DNA of 64,000 nucleotides from CAVUEG01 sp963740525 (GCA_963740525.1 CAVUEG010000010.1:124001-188000), one strand, 5' to 3'; numbered from the stretch's first letter, positions 41,512 to 51,459 are shown. Numbers and translations are program-made. Notes: generated by a model not told the origin, from the letters alone.

Positions 41512-42603
41512 TCAGGGCGGACCGGTGCCGTCGAGCCAGACGGCACCGTAGGCGGCCGAGGACGCCGCCAGGGAGACGAGCAGCGCCACCACCGTCGCCC
41601 TGGACCGCCCAGCGAGCCATCGGGCGGGCGGCAGCAGGAGCGGGAACGCCGGTAGCAGGTAGCGCGGCTTGGACCCGAAGTAGCCCGACGTGGTCAGCGC
41701 GAGGACCACGAGGACGCTCACGAGCAGGAGCAGGGGCAGAGGCAGACCCATCCGGAAGCAGGCCGCCAGCGCCACCAGCAGGAGCAGCACGCCGAGCACG
41801 ATCAGGACGCCCTGCCACGGTTGTCCACCCGTGAGGTGGTCGACGGTCCACCGGGCGAACGCGGCTCCCCCGTCGACCCCGTTGCCCCAGCCGTCGGCCA
41901 CGTCGAAGTAGCCGCGCCAGGAGCCGGTCCGCGTGGCCACCCAGCCGACGTACCCCCACCAGCCCAGCGGTGCGAGGACCAGTGCCAGCAGCGGCCGGGG
42001 TCGCCAGCCGTGCCGCACCAGGACCACGATGGCCGGGACGACGACCGCCACCACGACCGCGGCGCCGATCGGCCGGGTCAGCCCTGCCCCCACCGCGAGC
42101 AGGGCCGCGGTGAGCCACCGCCCGCGCATCACGCAGTACGCCGACCACGCGGCGAGCGCGGTGAAGAGCGACTCGCTGTAGGCCATCGACTCGACGGCGG
42201 CGACCGGAAGCGACCCCCACAGCAACGCGAGGAGGACCCCCACTCTCGGTGAGGCGACGTCCCTGCCGATCAGGAACAGTGCCCACGCCGCCGCGATCCC
42301 GGCGCTCGCGGACACCAGCAGCCCGGCGTCGGAGTACCGCAGCCCGGTCAGCACGTGAAGCACGTGCTCGAGACCCGGGTACAGCGGGAAGAACGCGTAG
42401 TCGGACAGGAGCCGGCCGTCGGGGTGGACCCGGGTGGCGCCGTACCCGTCACGGGCGATGCCGGCGTACCAGCCGGCGTCCCACCGGATCAGCAACCGGT
42501 GCGCGCGGGCGGGCCCGTGCAGCGCCACCAGCGTCACCACGCCCAGGACCCGGAGCGCGGCGTAGCCCACGATCGCGGTCACCAGGCCGCGGCGTGCGGT
42601 CAC
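41512..42603 (-). CDS. PIG-V-like mannosyltransferase, membrane
   Basis: A 363-residue polytopic protein with ten or so hydrophobic segments. The extracytoplasmic loop LIRWDAGWYAGIARDGYG contains the conserved W-D and the R/Y pattern of GPI-mannosyltransferase 2 (PIG-V)-like GT-C enzymes that use polyprenyl-phosphate-mannose, which the ppm1 gene at 22937 would provide. Acceptor unknown. GTG start overlaps the PAP2 stop (GTGA) so they are one transcript. Long downstream alternatives in the same frame are not needed. Confidence 0.8.
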   Translation of the reverse strand: MTARRGLVTAIVGYAALRVLGVVTLVALHGPARAHRLLIRWDAGWYAGIARDGYGATRVHPDGRLLSDYAFFPLYPGLEHVLHVLTGLRYSDAGLLVSASAGIAAAWALFLIGRDVASPRVGVLLALLWGSLPVAAVESMAYSESLFTALAAWSAYCVMRGRWLTAALLAVGAGLTRPIGAAVVVAVVVPAIVVLVRHGWRPRPLLALVLAPLGWWGYVGWVATRTGSWRGYFDVADGWGNGVDGGAAFARWTVDHLTGGQPWQGVLIVLGVLLLLVALAACFRMGLPLPLLLLVSVLVVLALTTSGYFGSKPRYLLPAFPLLLPPARWLAGRSRATVVALLVSLAASSAAYGAVWLDGTGPP

Positions 42604-43319
42604 TCCCGAGGCTTGGGCATCGGGATCCGCCGGACCAGCCTGGTCAGCCACGGCCAGTTCGGTGCGTAGTCCTTGAGGACCAGGTCGAGCGTGGCGGTCA
42701 GCTGGAGCATCATCCCGCCCACCAGCAGCCCGGCGATCAGGTCGGCGAACCAGTGCCAGTCGAGCGTGAGCGAGGTGACGACCATGACCACGCACAGCAG
42801 GCCCACCAGGCCGCTGCCGAGCACCACGCGGGCCCGGTCGAGGGCGCCGTACCGGTGCAGCAGGTAGACGATCACGCCGTAGACCAGGATCACGTTGGAG
42901 CTGTGACCGGACGGGTAGGCCATGCCGCCGACGAAGAACGACGGGTTCGCGGTGCCGGGCTGGCCGCGGCCCAGGCCGACCTTGAGCACCAGGACCAGGA
43001 GGTTGAGGAAGAAGACCGCGGCACCGGCGACGACGACGGGACGCCAGGACTGCTGACGGCGTACGACGAAGTACAGGACCACGAACAGGATCGGCAGGGC
43101 CACCGCGCGCTGACCGATCCGGTCGATGACGTGCAGCACGGGCACCCAGGCGCGTGGCGGCGGCGCCAGGTTGAAGTAGGCGTCGATCCGGACCAGCGGA
43201 CCCATGGCCAGCAGCGTGAAGCCGACGAAGACCACGGCCAGGAAGCCGGCCAGCGCGAACCCCGAGGACACCTCGGAGGACCAGTCCCCCTTGGCCGTCC
43301 GCCTGATCGTCCTCCGCAC
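42600..43319 (-). CDS. PAP2-superfamily phosphatase, membrane
   Basis: A 239-residue lipid-phosphatase-like protein with six hydrophobic segments. The active-site motifs are present in degenerate form: KVGLGRGQPG (motif 1), AYPSGHSSN (motif 2, catalytic His) and TSLTLDWHWFADLIAG (motif 3, His and Asp). It could recycle polyprenyl diphosphate or dephosphorylate another lipid. The GTG at 43319 is the most likely start; upstream reading would enter the region of the divergent fdhD. It precedes the PIG-V-like gene with a four-base overlap, suggesting joint action on lipid-linked sugar. Confidence 0.82.
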   Translation of the reverse strand: MRRTIRRTAKGDWSSEVSSGFALAGFLAVVFVGFTLLAMGPLVRIDAYFNLAPPPRAWVPVLHVIDRIGQRAVALPILFVVLYFVVRRQQSWRPVVVAGAAVFFLNLLVLVLKVGLGRGQPGTANPSFFVGGMAYPSGHSSNVILVYGVIVYLLHRYGALDRARVVLGSGLVGLLCVVMVVTSLTLDWHWFADLIAGLLVGGMMLQLTATLDLVLKDYAPNWPWLTRLVRRIPMPKPRE

Positions 43320-43339
43320 GCCGTCGATCGTCCCACGAC

Positions 43340-43345
43340 TAGAGT
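43340..43345 (+). promoter_or_regulatory. -10 box of the leaderless fdhD gene
   Basis: TAGAGT seven bases before the GTG at 43353. Confidence 0.5.
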
Positions 43346-43352
43346 CGCCCGG

Positions 43353-44237
43353 GTGAGTCGACCCCGACGCCCCGGACCCTCCGTGCGAGTCACCGTCCAC
43401 GAGGTGACAGCCTCTGGGGTGACCCGCCACGAGGACCGCCTGGCCACCGAGGAGCCGCTGGAGATCCGGGTGGAGTGGCCCGGGCATCCGGCCGATCGGG
43501 TCACGGTCACCATGCGCACCCCCGGGCACGACTTCGAGCTCGCCGCCGGATGGCTCTTCCACGAGCGGCTGGTGGCTCCCGAGGACATCCGGACGGTGGC
43601 CTACTGCACCGACGTCTCCCTGGCACCCGAAGAGGAGTTCAACGTGGTCACGGTGGGGTTGTCGGGTCCCACCCGGCGCCCGGTGCCGGACCGGTACGCC
43701 GGGCTGACCGCCGGAAGCTCAGCCTGCGGGGTCTGCGGCAAGCAGAGCATCGAGGAGGCGCTGGCGACCTCCCCCGCGCCTGGTGTCGCGGCGTCACCTG
43801 AGGCCGCACGCGTCCCGGAACGGCCCGGGTCAGTGGTGTCCGCAGCCGTGGTGCGCGCGCTGCCGGAACGGCTTCGCGAGGCCCAGCGGGTCTTCGACTC
43901 GACCGGCGGGCTGCATGCCGCCGGCCTCTTCGACCTCGACGGCACCCCGCTCGTGGTCCGCGAGGACGTCGGGCGTCACAACGCCGTGGACAAGGTGGTC
44001 GGAGCCCGGCTGCTGGCAGGCGCGCCTCTCGGCTCGCCGCTGCTGTGCCTCAGTGGCCGGGTCGGCTTCGAGCTGGTCCAGAAGGCGGTCGCGTCCGGGG
44101 TGAGCGCCGTCGTTGCGGTCGGCGCACCGTCCAGCCTGGCGGTCCGGCTGGCGGAGCAGGCGGGCGTGGGCCTGGCCGGCTTCACCCGCGAGGGTCGCTA
44201 CGTGGTCTACGCCGCCCCCGCGCGGTTCGGCGTGTGA
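43353..44237 (+). CDS. fdhD: Formate dehydrogenase accessory sulfurtransferase FdhD
   Basis: Transfers sulfur from a cysteine desulfurase to the molybdenum cofactor of formate dehydrogenase. The 294-residue protein contains EEPLEIRV, MRTPGHDFELAAGWLFHERL and the Cys-loop SSACGVCGKQSIEEAL (CxxC). FDSTGGLHAAGLFD, REDVGRHNAVDKVVG and LCLSGRVGFELVQKA follow in family order. The GTG at 43353 has a -10-like box seven bases upstream and no ribosome site. No formate dehydrogenase subunit is in the window. Confidence 0.93.
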   Translation: MSRPRRPGPSVRVTVHEVTASGVTRHEDRLATEEPLEIRVEWPGHPADRVTVTMRTPGHDFELAAGWLFHERLVAPEDIRTVAYCTDVSLAPEEEFNVVTVGLSGPTRRPVPDRYAGLTAGSSACGVCGKQSIEEALATSPAPGVAASPEAARVPERPGSVVSAAVVRALPERLREAQRVFDSTGGLHAAGLFDLDGTPLVVREDVGRHNAVDKVVGARLLAGAPLGSPLLCLSGRVGFELVQKAVASGVSAVVAVGAPSSLAVRLAEQAGVGLAGFTREGRYVVYAAPARFGV

Positions 44238-44262
44238 ACCGGGAAGTGTCGGCCCAGAGCCC

Positions 44263-44268
44263 TAGCGT
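44263..44268 (+). promoter_or_regulatory. -10 box of the leaderless sbcD gene
   Basis: TAGCGT six bases before the GTG at 44275. Confidence 0.5.
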
Positions 44269-44274
44269 TGACGT

Positions 44275-45489
44275 GTGCGCATCCTCCACACCTCCGACTG
44301 GCATCTGGGCCGGTCCTTCCACAGGGAAGGCCTGCTCGCGCACCAGGCGGCGTACGTCGACCACCTGCTGGACGTGGTCGACTCGGAGCGGGTGGACCTG
44401 GTCGTGGTCTCGGGCGACGTCTACGACCGCGCGCTGCCTCCCGTGGACGCCGTCGATCTCGCCGACGAGACGTTCGCCCGACTCGCCGCGTCACGGGCCA
44501 CCACCGTCGTCACCAGCGGGAACCACGACTCAAGCATCAGGTTGGGATTCAACAGCCGGCTGAGCGACCGGGCCGGGGTCCACTTCCGCACCAGGGCCGA
44601 CTCGGTCGGCACTCCGGTCCTCGTGGAGGACGAGCACGGACCGGTGGCCGTCTACGGCCTCCCCTACCTCGAGCCCGAGCAGGTCCGCGGGCCCTGGGAG
44701 CTGGGAGTGCGCTCACACGAGGCCGCCCTCGCCGAGGCGATGCGCCGTGTGCACCTCGACCTGGCTCAGCGGCCCGGGACGCGATCGGTGGTGATGGCCC
44801 ACGCCTTCGTCGCGGGCGACCCCGACGCCGCACCGGCCATGTCCAGCGACAGCGAGCGCGACATCTCCGTCGGCGGCCTCGCGATCGTGCCCACCCAGAT
44901 TTTCACCGGGGTCGACTACGCCGCGCTGGGCCACCTTCACGGTCGACACACGCTGGCCGAGGGCGTGCGCTACTCCGGGTCCCCTCTCGCCTACTCCTTC
45001 TCCGAGGCCGGGCACCACAAGGGCTCCTGGCTGGTCGAGCTCGGCCGCGACGGTCTGAGCTCGGCGGAGTTCGTCGACGCCCCGGTCCCCCGCCGTCTCG
45101 CCACCCTTCGTGGTGACCTCGAGCAGCTGCTCACCTCCGCGACGCATGCGTCAGTCGAGGACCACTGGCTCCAGGTCACCCTCACCGACTCGCGGCGACC
45201 CCTGCGCGCGATGGAGCGGCTGCGTGAGCGTTTCCCGCACACCCTGCTGCTCGCCTACGAGCCCACCGGGGTGAGCGAGACCCAGCGCCGGATCTCGCCC
45301 ACCGTCGACGGCCGCAGCGACTTCGACGTGGCCCTGGGCTTCGTGGCCGAGGTCCGGGAGATGGAGGCGAGCTCGGAGGAGGCGCTCCTGCTCCAGCTCG
45401 CCTGCGACTCGTGCCGGATCGCCGACGACGCGGACCCGATCCCCGGTCGCGTCGCCCGGGCCGACAGCCCCGAGCACGGGGTCGGCTGA
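44275..45489 (+). CDS. sbcD: Nuclease SbcCD subunit D
   Basis: Mre11-like nuclease subunit that with SbcC cuts hairpins and processes DNA ends. Phosphoesterase motifs in order: ILHTSDWHLGRSF, VVVSGDVYDRALPP, VVTSGNHDSSIRLGF, VVMAHAFV and YAALGHLHGRHTL. 404 residues. The start GTG is leaderless. It overlaps sbcC by the TGATG junction. The C-terminal capping domain ends in an acidic tail (RIADDADPIPGR). Confidence 0.93.
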   Translation: MRILHTSDWHLGRSFHREGLLAHQAAYVDHLLDVVDSERVDLVVVSGDVYDRALPPVDAVDLADETFARLAASRATTVVTSGNHDSSIRLGFNSRLSDRAGVHFRTRADSVGTPVLVEDEHGPVAVYGLPYLEPEQVRGPWELGVRSHEAALAEAMRRVHLDLAQRPGTRSVVMAHAFVAGDPDAAPAMSSDSERDISVGGLAIVPTQIFTGVDYAALGHLHGRHTLAEGVRYSGSPLAYSFSEAGHHKGSWLVELGRDGLSSAEFVDAPVPRRLATLRGDLEQLLTSATHASVEDHWLQVTLTDSRRPLRAMERLRERFPHTLLLAYEPTGVSETQRRISPTVDGRSDFDVALGFVAEVREMEASSEEALLLQLACDSCRIADDADPIPGRVARADSPEHGVG

Positions 45490-48473
45490 TGCGCCTCCAC
45501 CAGCTGACCGTCACCGCCTTCGGCCCCTTCGCGGGGACCGAGGAGGTGGACTTCGACGAACTCAACGCGGCCGGGCTGTTCCTCCTCACCGGGCCCACCG
45601 GAGCCGGCAAGACCAGCCTGCTCGACGCGATCTGCTTCGCCCTCTACGGCTCGGTCCCGGGCGCCCGGGGGGTCAAGTCCCTGAAGTCACAGCATGCCGG
45701 TGAACGGGTCCGACCCGAGGTCGTCCTCGACTTCACGGTGGCCGAGCGCCGGTTCACGATCCACCGCTCACCCGAGTGGTCCCGCCCCAAGCAGCGCGGC
45801 TCGGGGTTCGTGCTCGAGCCGGCACGGGCCCAGCTCAGCGAGCGACACGGTGACGAGCTCGTCGCCGTGAGCACCCGCGCCCAGGAGATCGGCCATCTGG
45901 TCTCGGGACTGATGGGGATGACCGCCGGGCAGTTCCAGCAGGTCGCGATGCTCCCTCAGGGCGAGTTCGCCACGTTCCTGCAGGCAGACTCGCAGCAGCG
46001 GCACGACGTACTCCAGCACCTCTTCCGCACTGACCGTTTCACGCGCATCGAGGAGTGGGTGGCCGGGCACAGCAAGGACCTTCGCGGTCGCTCCGAGGCC
46101 GGGCAGCGACAGGTGCGCCGTCTGCTGGACGCCCTCGTCGACCTCGCCGAGCAGCCGCTGCCCGAGGCTCTGGCCGATGAGGACCTGAGCACCGTCCCCT
46201 CCCTCGCGCTCCTCGCCTGGTCCGAGGAGGTGGTGGCGGTCGCCCAGACCACCGTCGACGCCTCCATGACCGCGGAGGTGGACAGTGCGGCAGCGCTGGG
46301 AGCCGCCCGGACCGCGCTCGACGAGGCCAGAGCGACGGCGCTGGCGATCGAGCGCCGGGAGGGTGCCCGTTCCGCCTGGGCGGCCGCCGACGCCGCCGAG
46401 GACCGGGCCCAGGTGGTGCGTGCCGCCCTCGCGGCCGACCGCGCCGCGGCAGCCTGCGCCGCCCTGATCGACCTGCACGACGCCTCGGAGGCCGAGCTCG
46501 CGCGATCCAGCGTCGACGGCAGCATCGACGGCGATGACCCCGGCCTCGACCAGGCGGACATCCGTTCGCAGGTCCAGCAGGCTCGCGACCGGGTGCTCGC
46601 GCTGCGCTCCCTGGCGCCGCGGGTGGCGGAACGAGACGCTGCCCGACGTGCCGAAGCCGACGCCCGGTCCGAGCGCGAGGAGGTCCGGGTGGCGCTGGAC
46701 CGGAGCCGCATCGAGCTCGACCTGCTGCCCGCCGAGCAGCAGGACCTCGACCACTCCCGCAAGGCCGCAGCCGAGCTCGCGGCGACGGCGGCGGCGCGTG
46801 AGGATGCCCGTGCCCGGCTCCGGCGCCGCCTAGAGGGGGCGATCGACCTTGCCGGCGAGCGGGTGGCTCTCGGTGAGGCCGAGGATGCCGCGCGCGCGGC
46901 CGTGGACCGTGCCCAGCGCGAGCGCGGCAGGCACCTGGACCTCCTGCACGAACGCATCGCCGGCATGGCCGCCGAACTGGCGGGACGGTTGGTGGAGGGC
47001 GAGGACTGCCCGGTGTGTGGTGCCGTCGAGCACCCCCGTCCCGCCACCGCCCAGCTGGCACTCGTCGACGAAGAGACCGTGAGCCATGCGGAGACGGCGG
47101 CGCAGGTGGCCGAGAGCGACCGGCACCGCGCCGAGCAGGCCCTCGGTTTCGCCCGCGAGCGCGTGCTCCGGCTGGAGTCCCTGGTCGCGGGAGCCGATGT
47201 CCCCTCGCTCACGCTGGCGGTCGCCGAGGCCGACGGCGCCGTGGCCGAGGCCTTCGCTGCAGCGCATGCCGTGACCGCCGCTGAGGCCCGGCTGCTCGTG
47301 CTCGCCGAGGAACAGGCCACTCTCCGCGGCCGGGTCTCCGACCTCGAGACCCGGCTCGCCACGCTCGACGCCCAGATCACCGCAGCCGAGGAGGCCGGCG
47401 CCAGGGCAACGGCGGTGCTGGCCGTCGAGGCACCCGATCTGGCGGTCGACGGCGACCTGGACACGCTGGTCGCGGACGAGTCCTCGCGGATGGCACGTCT
47501 CCAGGCCACCGAGGGGTCGTTGCTGGCTCACGAGGCCCTTCGCCTCAGGGTGGCGGAGCAGCGCCGCAACGCCGACGAAGCCGCGGCTGCCGCGGGCTTC
47601 GGTGACCTGGCCCAGGCCCGCGCCTCGATCCTCGACGACGAGACCCGCGACCAGCACGAGGTCTGGCTGCGCGACCTGGACCTCGAGCGGGACGCGGCTC
47701 GGCGCACCCTCGAGGATCCGGCGGTCGCCCGGCTGGCCGACGAGACGCCGACCCCGGACCTGGTCTCCCTGCTGGCCCAGGTCGAGGCCGCCCAGCGGCG
47801 GCATGAGGAGTCGAGCCGGGCTCGCACCCGGCTCGAGCTCACCAGAGACCGCGTCGAGGATCTCCGGGCCCGGCTCGGCCAGGCGCTCACCACCTGGGAA
47901 CCGGTCCGCGACGAGTCCGTGCGAGCCGACTCCATGGCCCGGCTCGTCCGCGGCGTCGGCGGTGACAATCACCGCCAGATCCGGTTGTCGTCGTACGTCC
48001 TCGCGAGCAGGCTCGACCAGGTGGTCGCGGCGGCCAACGAGCGCCTCGGCGAGATGCGCGACCACCGCTACCTCCTCGAGCGCAGCGACCGCGTGCACCG
48101 TCGCGGCAGCCAGTCGGGCCTCGCCCTCCAGGTGGTCGACGAGTGGACGGGCGAGGTGCGCGACCCGGCCACGCTCTCGGGCGGTGAGACCTTCTTCGTC
48201 TCGCTGTCCCTGGCGCTCGGCCTCGCCGATGTCGTCACGTACGAAGCCGGTGGCACGCTCATCGAGACGCTGTTCGTCGACGAGGGCTTCGGCTCGCTGG
48301 ATCCCGAGACGCTCGACGATGTTCTCGACCGTCTCGACACCCTGCGCGAGGGTGGCCGCTCGGTCGGTTTGGTCAGCCACGTCTCGGAGATGCGCAACCG
48401 CGTGCCCACCCAGCTCCACGTGGACAAGCGACGGACCGGCTCGTCGGTGTCGGTGCACACGTCGGTCGCCTGA
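45489..48473 (+). CDS. sbcC: Nuclease SbcCD subunit C, SMC-like ATPase
   Basis: A 994-residue Rad50-like ATPase. Walker A is LTGPTGAGKTSLLDAI (about residues 34-49), then MTAGQFQQVAMLPQGEFATFL (Q-loop region), a long Arg/Glu/Ala-rich coiled coil interrupted by the zinc hook DCPVCG (about residue 507), and a C-terminal lobe with signature LSGGETFFVSLSLALGL and Walker B LFVDEGFGSLDP. It begins TGATG with sbcD. Long Ala/Arg coiled coil makes many false frames here; only this one has the motifs. Confidence 0.93.
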   Translation: MRLHQLTVTAFGPFAGTEEVDFDELNAAGLFLLTGPTGAGKTSLLDAICFALYGSVPGARGVKSLKSQHAGERVRPEVVLDFTVAERRFTIHRSPEWSRPKQRGSGFVLEPARAQLSERHGDELVAVSTRAQEIGHLVSGLMGMTAGQFQQVAMLPQGEFATFLQADSQQRHDVLQHLFRTDRFTRIEEWVAGHSKDLRGRSEAGQRQVRRLLDALVDLAEQPLPEALADEDLSTVPSLALLAWSEEVVAVAQTTVDASMTAEVDSAAALGAARTALDEARATALAIERREGARSAWAAADAAEDRAQVVRAALAADRAAAACAALIDLHDASEAELARSSVDGSIDGDDPGLDQADIRSQVQQARDRVLALRSLAPRVAERDAARRAEADARSEREEVRVALDRSRIELDLLPAEQQDLDHSRKAAAELAATAAAREDARARLRRRLEGAIDLAGERVALGEAEDAARAAVDRAQRERGRHLDLLHERIAGMAAELAGRLVEGEDCPVCGAVEHPRPATAQLALVDEETVSHAETAAQVAESDRHRAEQALGFARERVLRLESLVAGADVPSLTLAVAEADGAVAEAFAAAHAVTAAEARLLVLAEEQATLRGRVSDLETRLATLDAQITAAEEAGARATAVLAVEAPDLAVDGDLDTLVADESSRMARLQATEGSLLAHEALRLRVAEQRRNADEAAAAAGFGDLAQARASILDDETRDQHEVWLRDLDLERDAARRTLEDPAVARLADETPTPDLVSLLAQVEAAQRRHEESSRARTRLELTRDRVEDLRARLGQALTTWEPVRDESVRADSMARLVRGVGGDNHRQIRLSSYVLASRLDQVVAAANERLGEMRDHRYLLERSDRVHRRGSQSGLALQVVDEWTGEVRDPATLSGGETFFVSLSLALGLADVVTYEAGGTLIETLFVDEGFGSLDPETLDDVLDRLDTLREGGRSVGLVSHVSEMRNRVPTQLHVDKRRTGSSVSVHTSVA

Positions 48474-48515
48474 CGCCACGCCGTCATGGCGCGCGCGTCA
48501 GCCCTGGGCATTGGC

Positions 48516-48521
48516 TAGGGT
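48516..48521 (+). promoter_or_regulatory. -10 box of the leaderless tldD gene
   Basis: TAGGGT six bases before the ATG at 48528. Confidence 0.55.
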
Positions 48522-48527
48522 CACCGT

Positions 48528-50069
48528 ATGAGCCCCGTGTCCACCCACACCAGGCCGATCGACCCGACGTTCACCGCACTCCCCTACCGCCGCATGGCGG
48601 ACGCCGCCCTCAGTCGGGCGCGCGACTTCGGAGTCACGCATGCGGAGTTCCGGTTCGAACGGGTCCGCTACCAGCACGTCTCCGTGCGCGACGGCGCCTT
48701 GCAGGGCGCGAGTGACTCCGAGGACCTCGGCTTCGCCGTTCGTGTGATCCACAACGGCGCGTGGGGTTTCGCCTCGGGGGTCACGTTGACCGCGGAAGCG
48801 GCTGTCGGGGTCTGCGAGACGGCTCTGAACGTGGCCCGGGTCGCGGCCGCCATGACGAGTCGCCCCGTCGAGCTCGCCCCCGAGCCGGTGCACCGCGCCG
48901 AGTGGTGCTCGAGCTACGACGTCAACCCGTTCGACGTACCGCTGCACGAGAAGGTCGAGATCTTCCGAGACTGGACCCGCGGGCTCATGGCCCACGACGC
49001 GGTGGAGCACGCCACCGGGCGGCTCCTGCAGGTGCAGGAGAACAAGTTCTACGCCGACCTGTCCGGCACCGAGACCACCCAGCAGCGGGTGCGGCTGCAA
49101 CCCGAGGTCGAGGCGTTCGGCACGGATGCGGCCTCGGGACGGTTCGACTCGATGCGCACGATCGCTCCTCCCGTCGGCCGCGGCTGGGAGTTCGTGACCG
49201 GCGACCACTGGGACTGGGCAGGTGAGCTGGCCGAGCTGCCAGAGCTCCTCGCCGACAAGCTGGTCGCGCCCGGCGTGCAAGCCGGCACCTACGACCTGGT
49301 GATCCACCCCTCGAACCTGTGGCTGACGATCCACGAGTCGATCGGACACGCCACGGAGCTGGACCGCGCCCTGGGCTACGAGGCCAACTACGCCGGCACG
49401 TCGTTCGCGACCTTCGACAAGCTGAACACCCTGCAGTACGGCTCCCCGGTCATGAACGTGACCGGTGACCGCACGGTCGAGTACGGCCTGTCCACGGTCG
49501 GGTACGACGACGAGGGGGTCGAGGCCCAGTCCTGGGACCTGATCAAGGACGGGCTCCTCGTGGGCTACCAGCTGGACCGACCGATGGCCCACAGCATCGA
49601 GGTGCTCAACGACGGTCGCTCGAACGGCTGCGCCTTCGCCGACTCCCCGGGGCACATCCCGATCCAGCGGATGGCGAACGTGTCGCTCCGGCCGGACCCC
49701 GAGGGTCCCGACACCGAGGCGCTGATCGGGCGCGTCGAGCGGGGCATCTACATCGTCGGTGACAAGTCGTGGAGCATCGACATGCAGCGCTACAACTTCC
49801 AGTTCACCGGCCAGCGCTTCTTCAAGATCGAGGACGGCAAGCTCGCCGGCCAGGTGCGCGACGTGGCCTACCAGGCCACCACGACCGACTTCTGGAACTC
49901 CCTCGAGGCGGTCGGAGGACCCTCGACGTACTTCCTCGGCGGGGCGTTCAACTGCGGCAAGGCACAACCAGGACAGACCGCTCCGGTCAGCCATGGCGCA
50001 CCGACCACCCTGTTCCGCGACATCCGCATCCTCAACACCACTGACGAGTCCGGCGCTCCCAGCGTCTGA
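48528..50069 (+). CDS. tldD: TldD metalloprotease subunit
   Basis: Zinc peptidase subunit of the TldD/TldE(PmbA) heterodimer, which degrades unfolded peptides and can mature peptide products such as microcin B17. 513 residues; the zinc motif is HESIGHATELD (HExxxH, about residue 268), followed by GSPVMNVTGD, typical of TldD. Leaderless start. It is followed ten bases later by its partner, with GAGGAG overlapping the stop. Whether it also serves the peptide-type cluster at the left end is not shown by anything here. Confidence 0.92.
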   Translation: MSPVSTHTRPIDPTFTALPYRRMADAALSRARDFGVTHAEFRFERVRYQHVSVRDGALQGASDSEDLGFAVRVIHNGAWGFASGVTLTAEAAVGVCETALNVARVAAAMTSRPVELAPEPVHRAEWCSSYDVNPFDVPLHEKVEIFRDWTRGLMAHDAVEHATGRLLQVQENKFYADLSGTETTQQRVRLQPEVEAFGTDAASGRFDSMRTIAPPVGRGWEFVTGDHWDWAGELAELPELLADKLVAPGVQAGTYDLVIHPSNLWLTIHESIGHATELDRALGYEANYAGTSFATFDKLNTLQYGSPVMNVTGDRTVEYGLSTVGYDDEGVEAQSWDLIKDGLLVGYQLDRPMAHSIEVLNDGRSNGCAFADSPGHIPIQRMANVSLRPDPEGPDTEALIGRVERGIYIVGDKSWSIDMQRYNFQFTGQRFFKIEDGKLAGQVRDVAYQATTTDFWNSLEAVGGPSTYFLGGAFNCGKAQPGQTAPVSHGAPTTLFRDIRILNTTDESGAPSV

Positions 50070-50079
50070 GGAGATCACG

Positions 50080-51459
50080 ATGACCACCCCCGTCCCCCAG
50101 AAGCTCGCCGAGCACGCGCTCGCCGTGTCCACCTCCGACCACTGTGTCGTGGTCGTCGAGGACTCCACGACGGCCAACCTGCGGTGGGCCAACAACACCT
50201 TGACCACGAACGGTGTCATGCACGCGGTGGCCGTCACCGTGGTCGCATTCAAGGGACGGGCCTCCGCGTCGGTCTCGGGGACGGCTGCCACCAAGGACCA
50301 GGTCCGGGCCCTCGTGGAGGCGGCCGACGCTGCTGCGGCGTCGAGCACCGACGCCGAGGACCATGCCCCACTCGCCCCCGCTGTCACCAGCGCCGACTGG
50401 GACGACGAGCCGGCCGAGACGTCGATCGAGGTCTTCGGCTCCTTCGCGAAGGAGCTCGGGGACTCCTTCCACCGGGCCGATGCCGAGGGACGAGTGCTGT
50501 ACGGGTTCGTGAGCCACGACGTCACGACGACGTACCTCGCCTCCAGCACCGGCCTGCGCCTGCGCCACGCGCAGCCGACCGGGCACTACGGCATCACCGC
50601 CAAGGACAGCAACCTCACCAACAGCGCCTGGGTCGGGGGTGCCACCCGCGACTTCCAGGACGTGGACGCCGCCACCCTGGACGCCGAGCTCGTGGCCCGA
50701 CTGGGCTGGGGCGCCCGACGGGTGAGTCTCGACGCCGGTCGCTACGACACGATCCTTCCTCCGGCCGCTGTCGCCGACCTGATGATCGACACGTACTGGT
50801 ACGGCGGTGCACTGACCGCTCACGACGGCCAGTCCGTCTTCTCCCACCCTGGTGGCGGCACCCGGATCGGTGAACGGATCGCCCAGCGAGGCGTGAACCT
50901 CTGGTCCGACCCGAGCCATGCGGAGCTCGAGGCGATGCCGTTCGTGCTGGCCGGTGAGTCCGGCGACACGGAGAGCGTCTTCGACAACGGGCTTCCACTC
51001 ACCCGCACCGACTGGCTCCGCGACGGAGAGCTCACGGCCTTGATGCAGACCCGGCACTCCGCCGAGCTCACCGGGCAACCGCTCACCCCGAGCATCGACA
51101 ACCTCGTTCTCGACGTCGACGGCGCGACCGGCGACACCATGGACCTGGTGCGCGACGTCGAGCGTGGCCTGCTGCTGACCTGCCTGTGGTACATCCGGGT
51201 CGTCGACTCACAGACGCTGCTGCTCACCGGCCTCACGCGGGACGGTGTCTACCTCGTCGAGAACGGCGAGATCACCGCCGCGGTCAACAACTTCCGCTTC
51301 AACGAGAGCCCGGTCGACCTGCTGCGGCGGTTCACCGCAGCGTCTGCCACCGCGCCGGCGTTGTCCCGGGAATGGGGCGAGGACTACTTCTCGCGGACCG
51401 CGATGCCGGCGTTGCGGATCCCCGACTTCAACATGAGCTCGGTCTCACAGGCGCTCTGA
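50080..51459 (+). CDS. pmbA: TldE/PmbA metalloprotease subunit
   Basis: Partner subunit that lacks the HExxxH of TldD, as usual for TldE/PmbA. In 459 residues it shows YGFVSHDVTTTYLASSTGLR, VNLWSDPSHAELEAMPFV, LTCLWYIRVVDSQTLLLTG and GVYLVENGEITAAVNNFRF with SPVDLL, all in family order. The ATG at 50080 has GAGGAG eight bases upstream and follows tldD by ten bases. It ends before a 14-bp tandem duplication. Confidence 0.92.
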   Translation: MTTPVPQKLAEHALAVSTSDHCVVVVEDSTTANLRWANNTLTTNGVMHAVAVTVVAFKGRASASVSGTAATKDQVRALVEAADAAAASSTDAEDHAPLAPAVTSADWDDEPAETSIEVFGSFAKELGDSFHRADAEGRVLYGFVSHDVTTTYLASSTGLRLRHAQPTGHYGITAKDSNLTNSAWVGGATRDFQDVDAATLDAELVARLGWGARRVSLDAGRYDTILPPAAVADLMIDTYWYGGALTAHDGQSVFSHPGGGTRIGERIAQRGVNLWSDPSHAELEAMPFVLAGESGDTESVFDNGLPLTRTDWLRDGELTALMQTRHSAELTGQPLTPSIDNLVLDVDGATGDTMDLVRDVERGLLLTCLWYIRVVDSQTLLLTGLTRDGVYLVENGEITAAVNNFRFNESPVDLLRRFTAASATAPALSREWGEDYFSRTAMPALRIPDFNMSSVSQAL

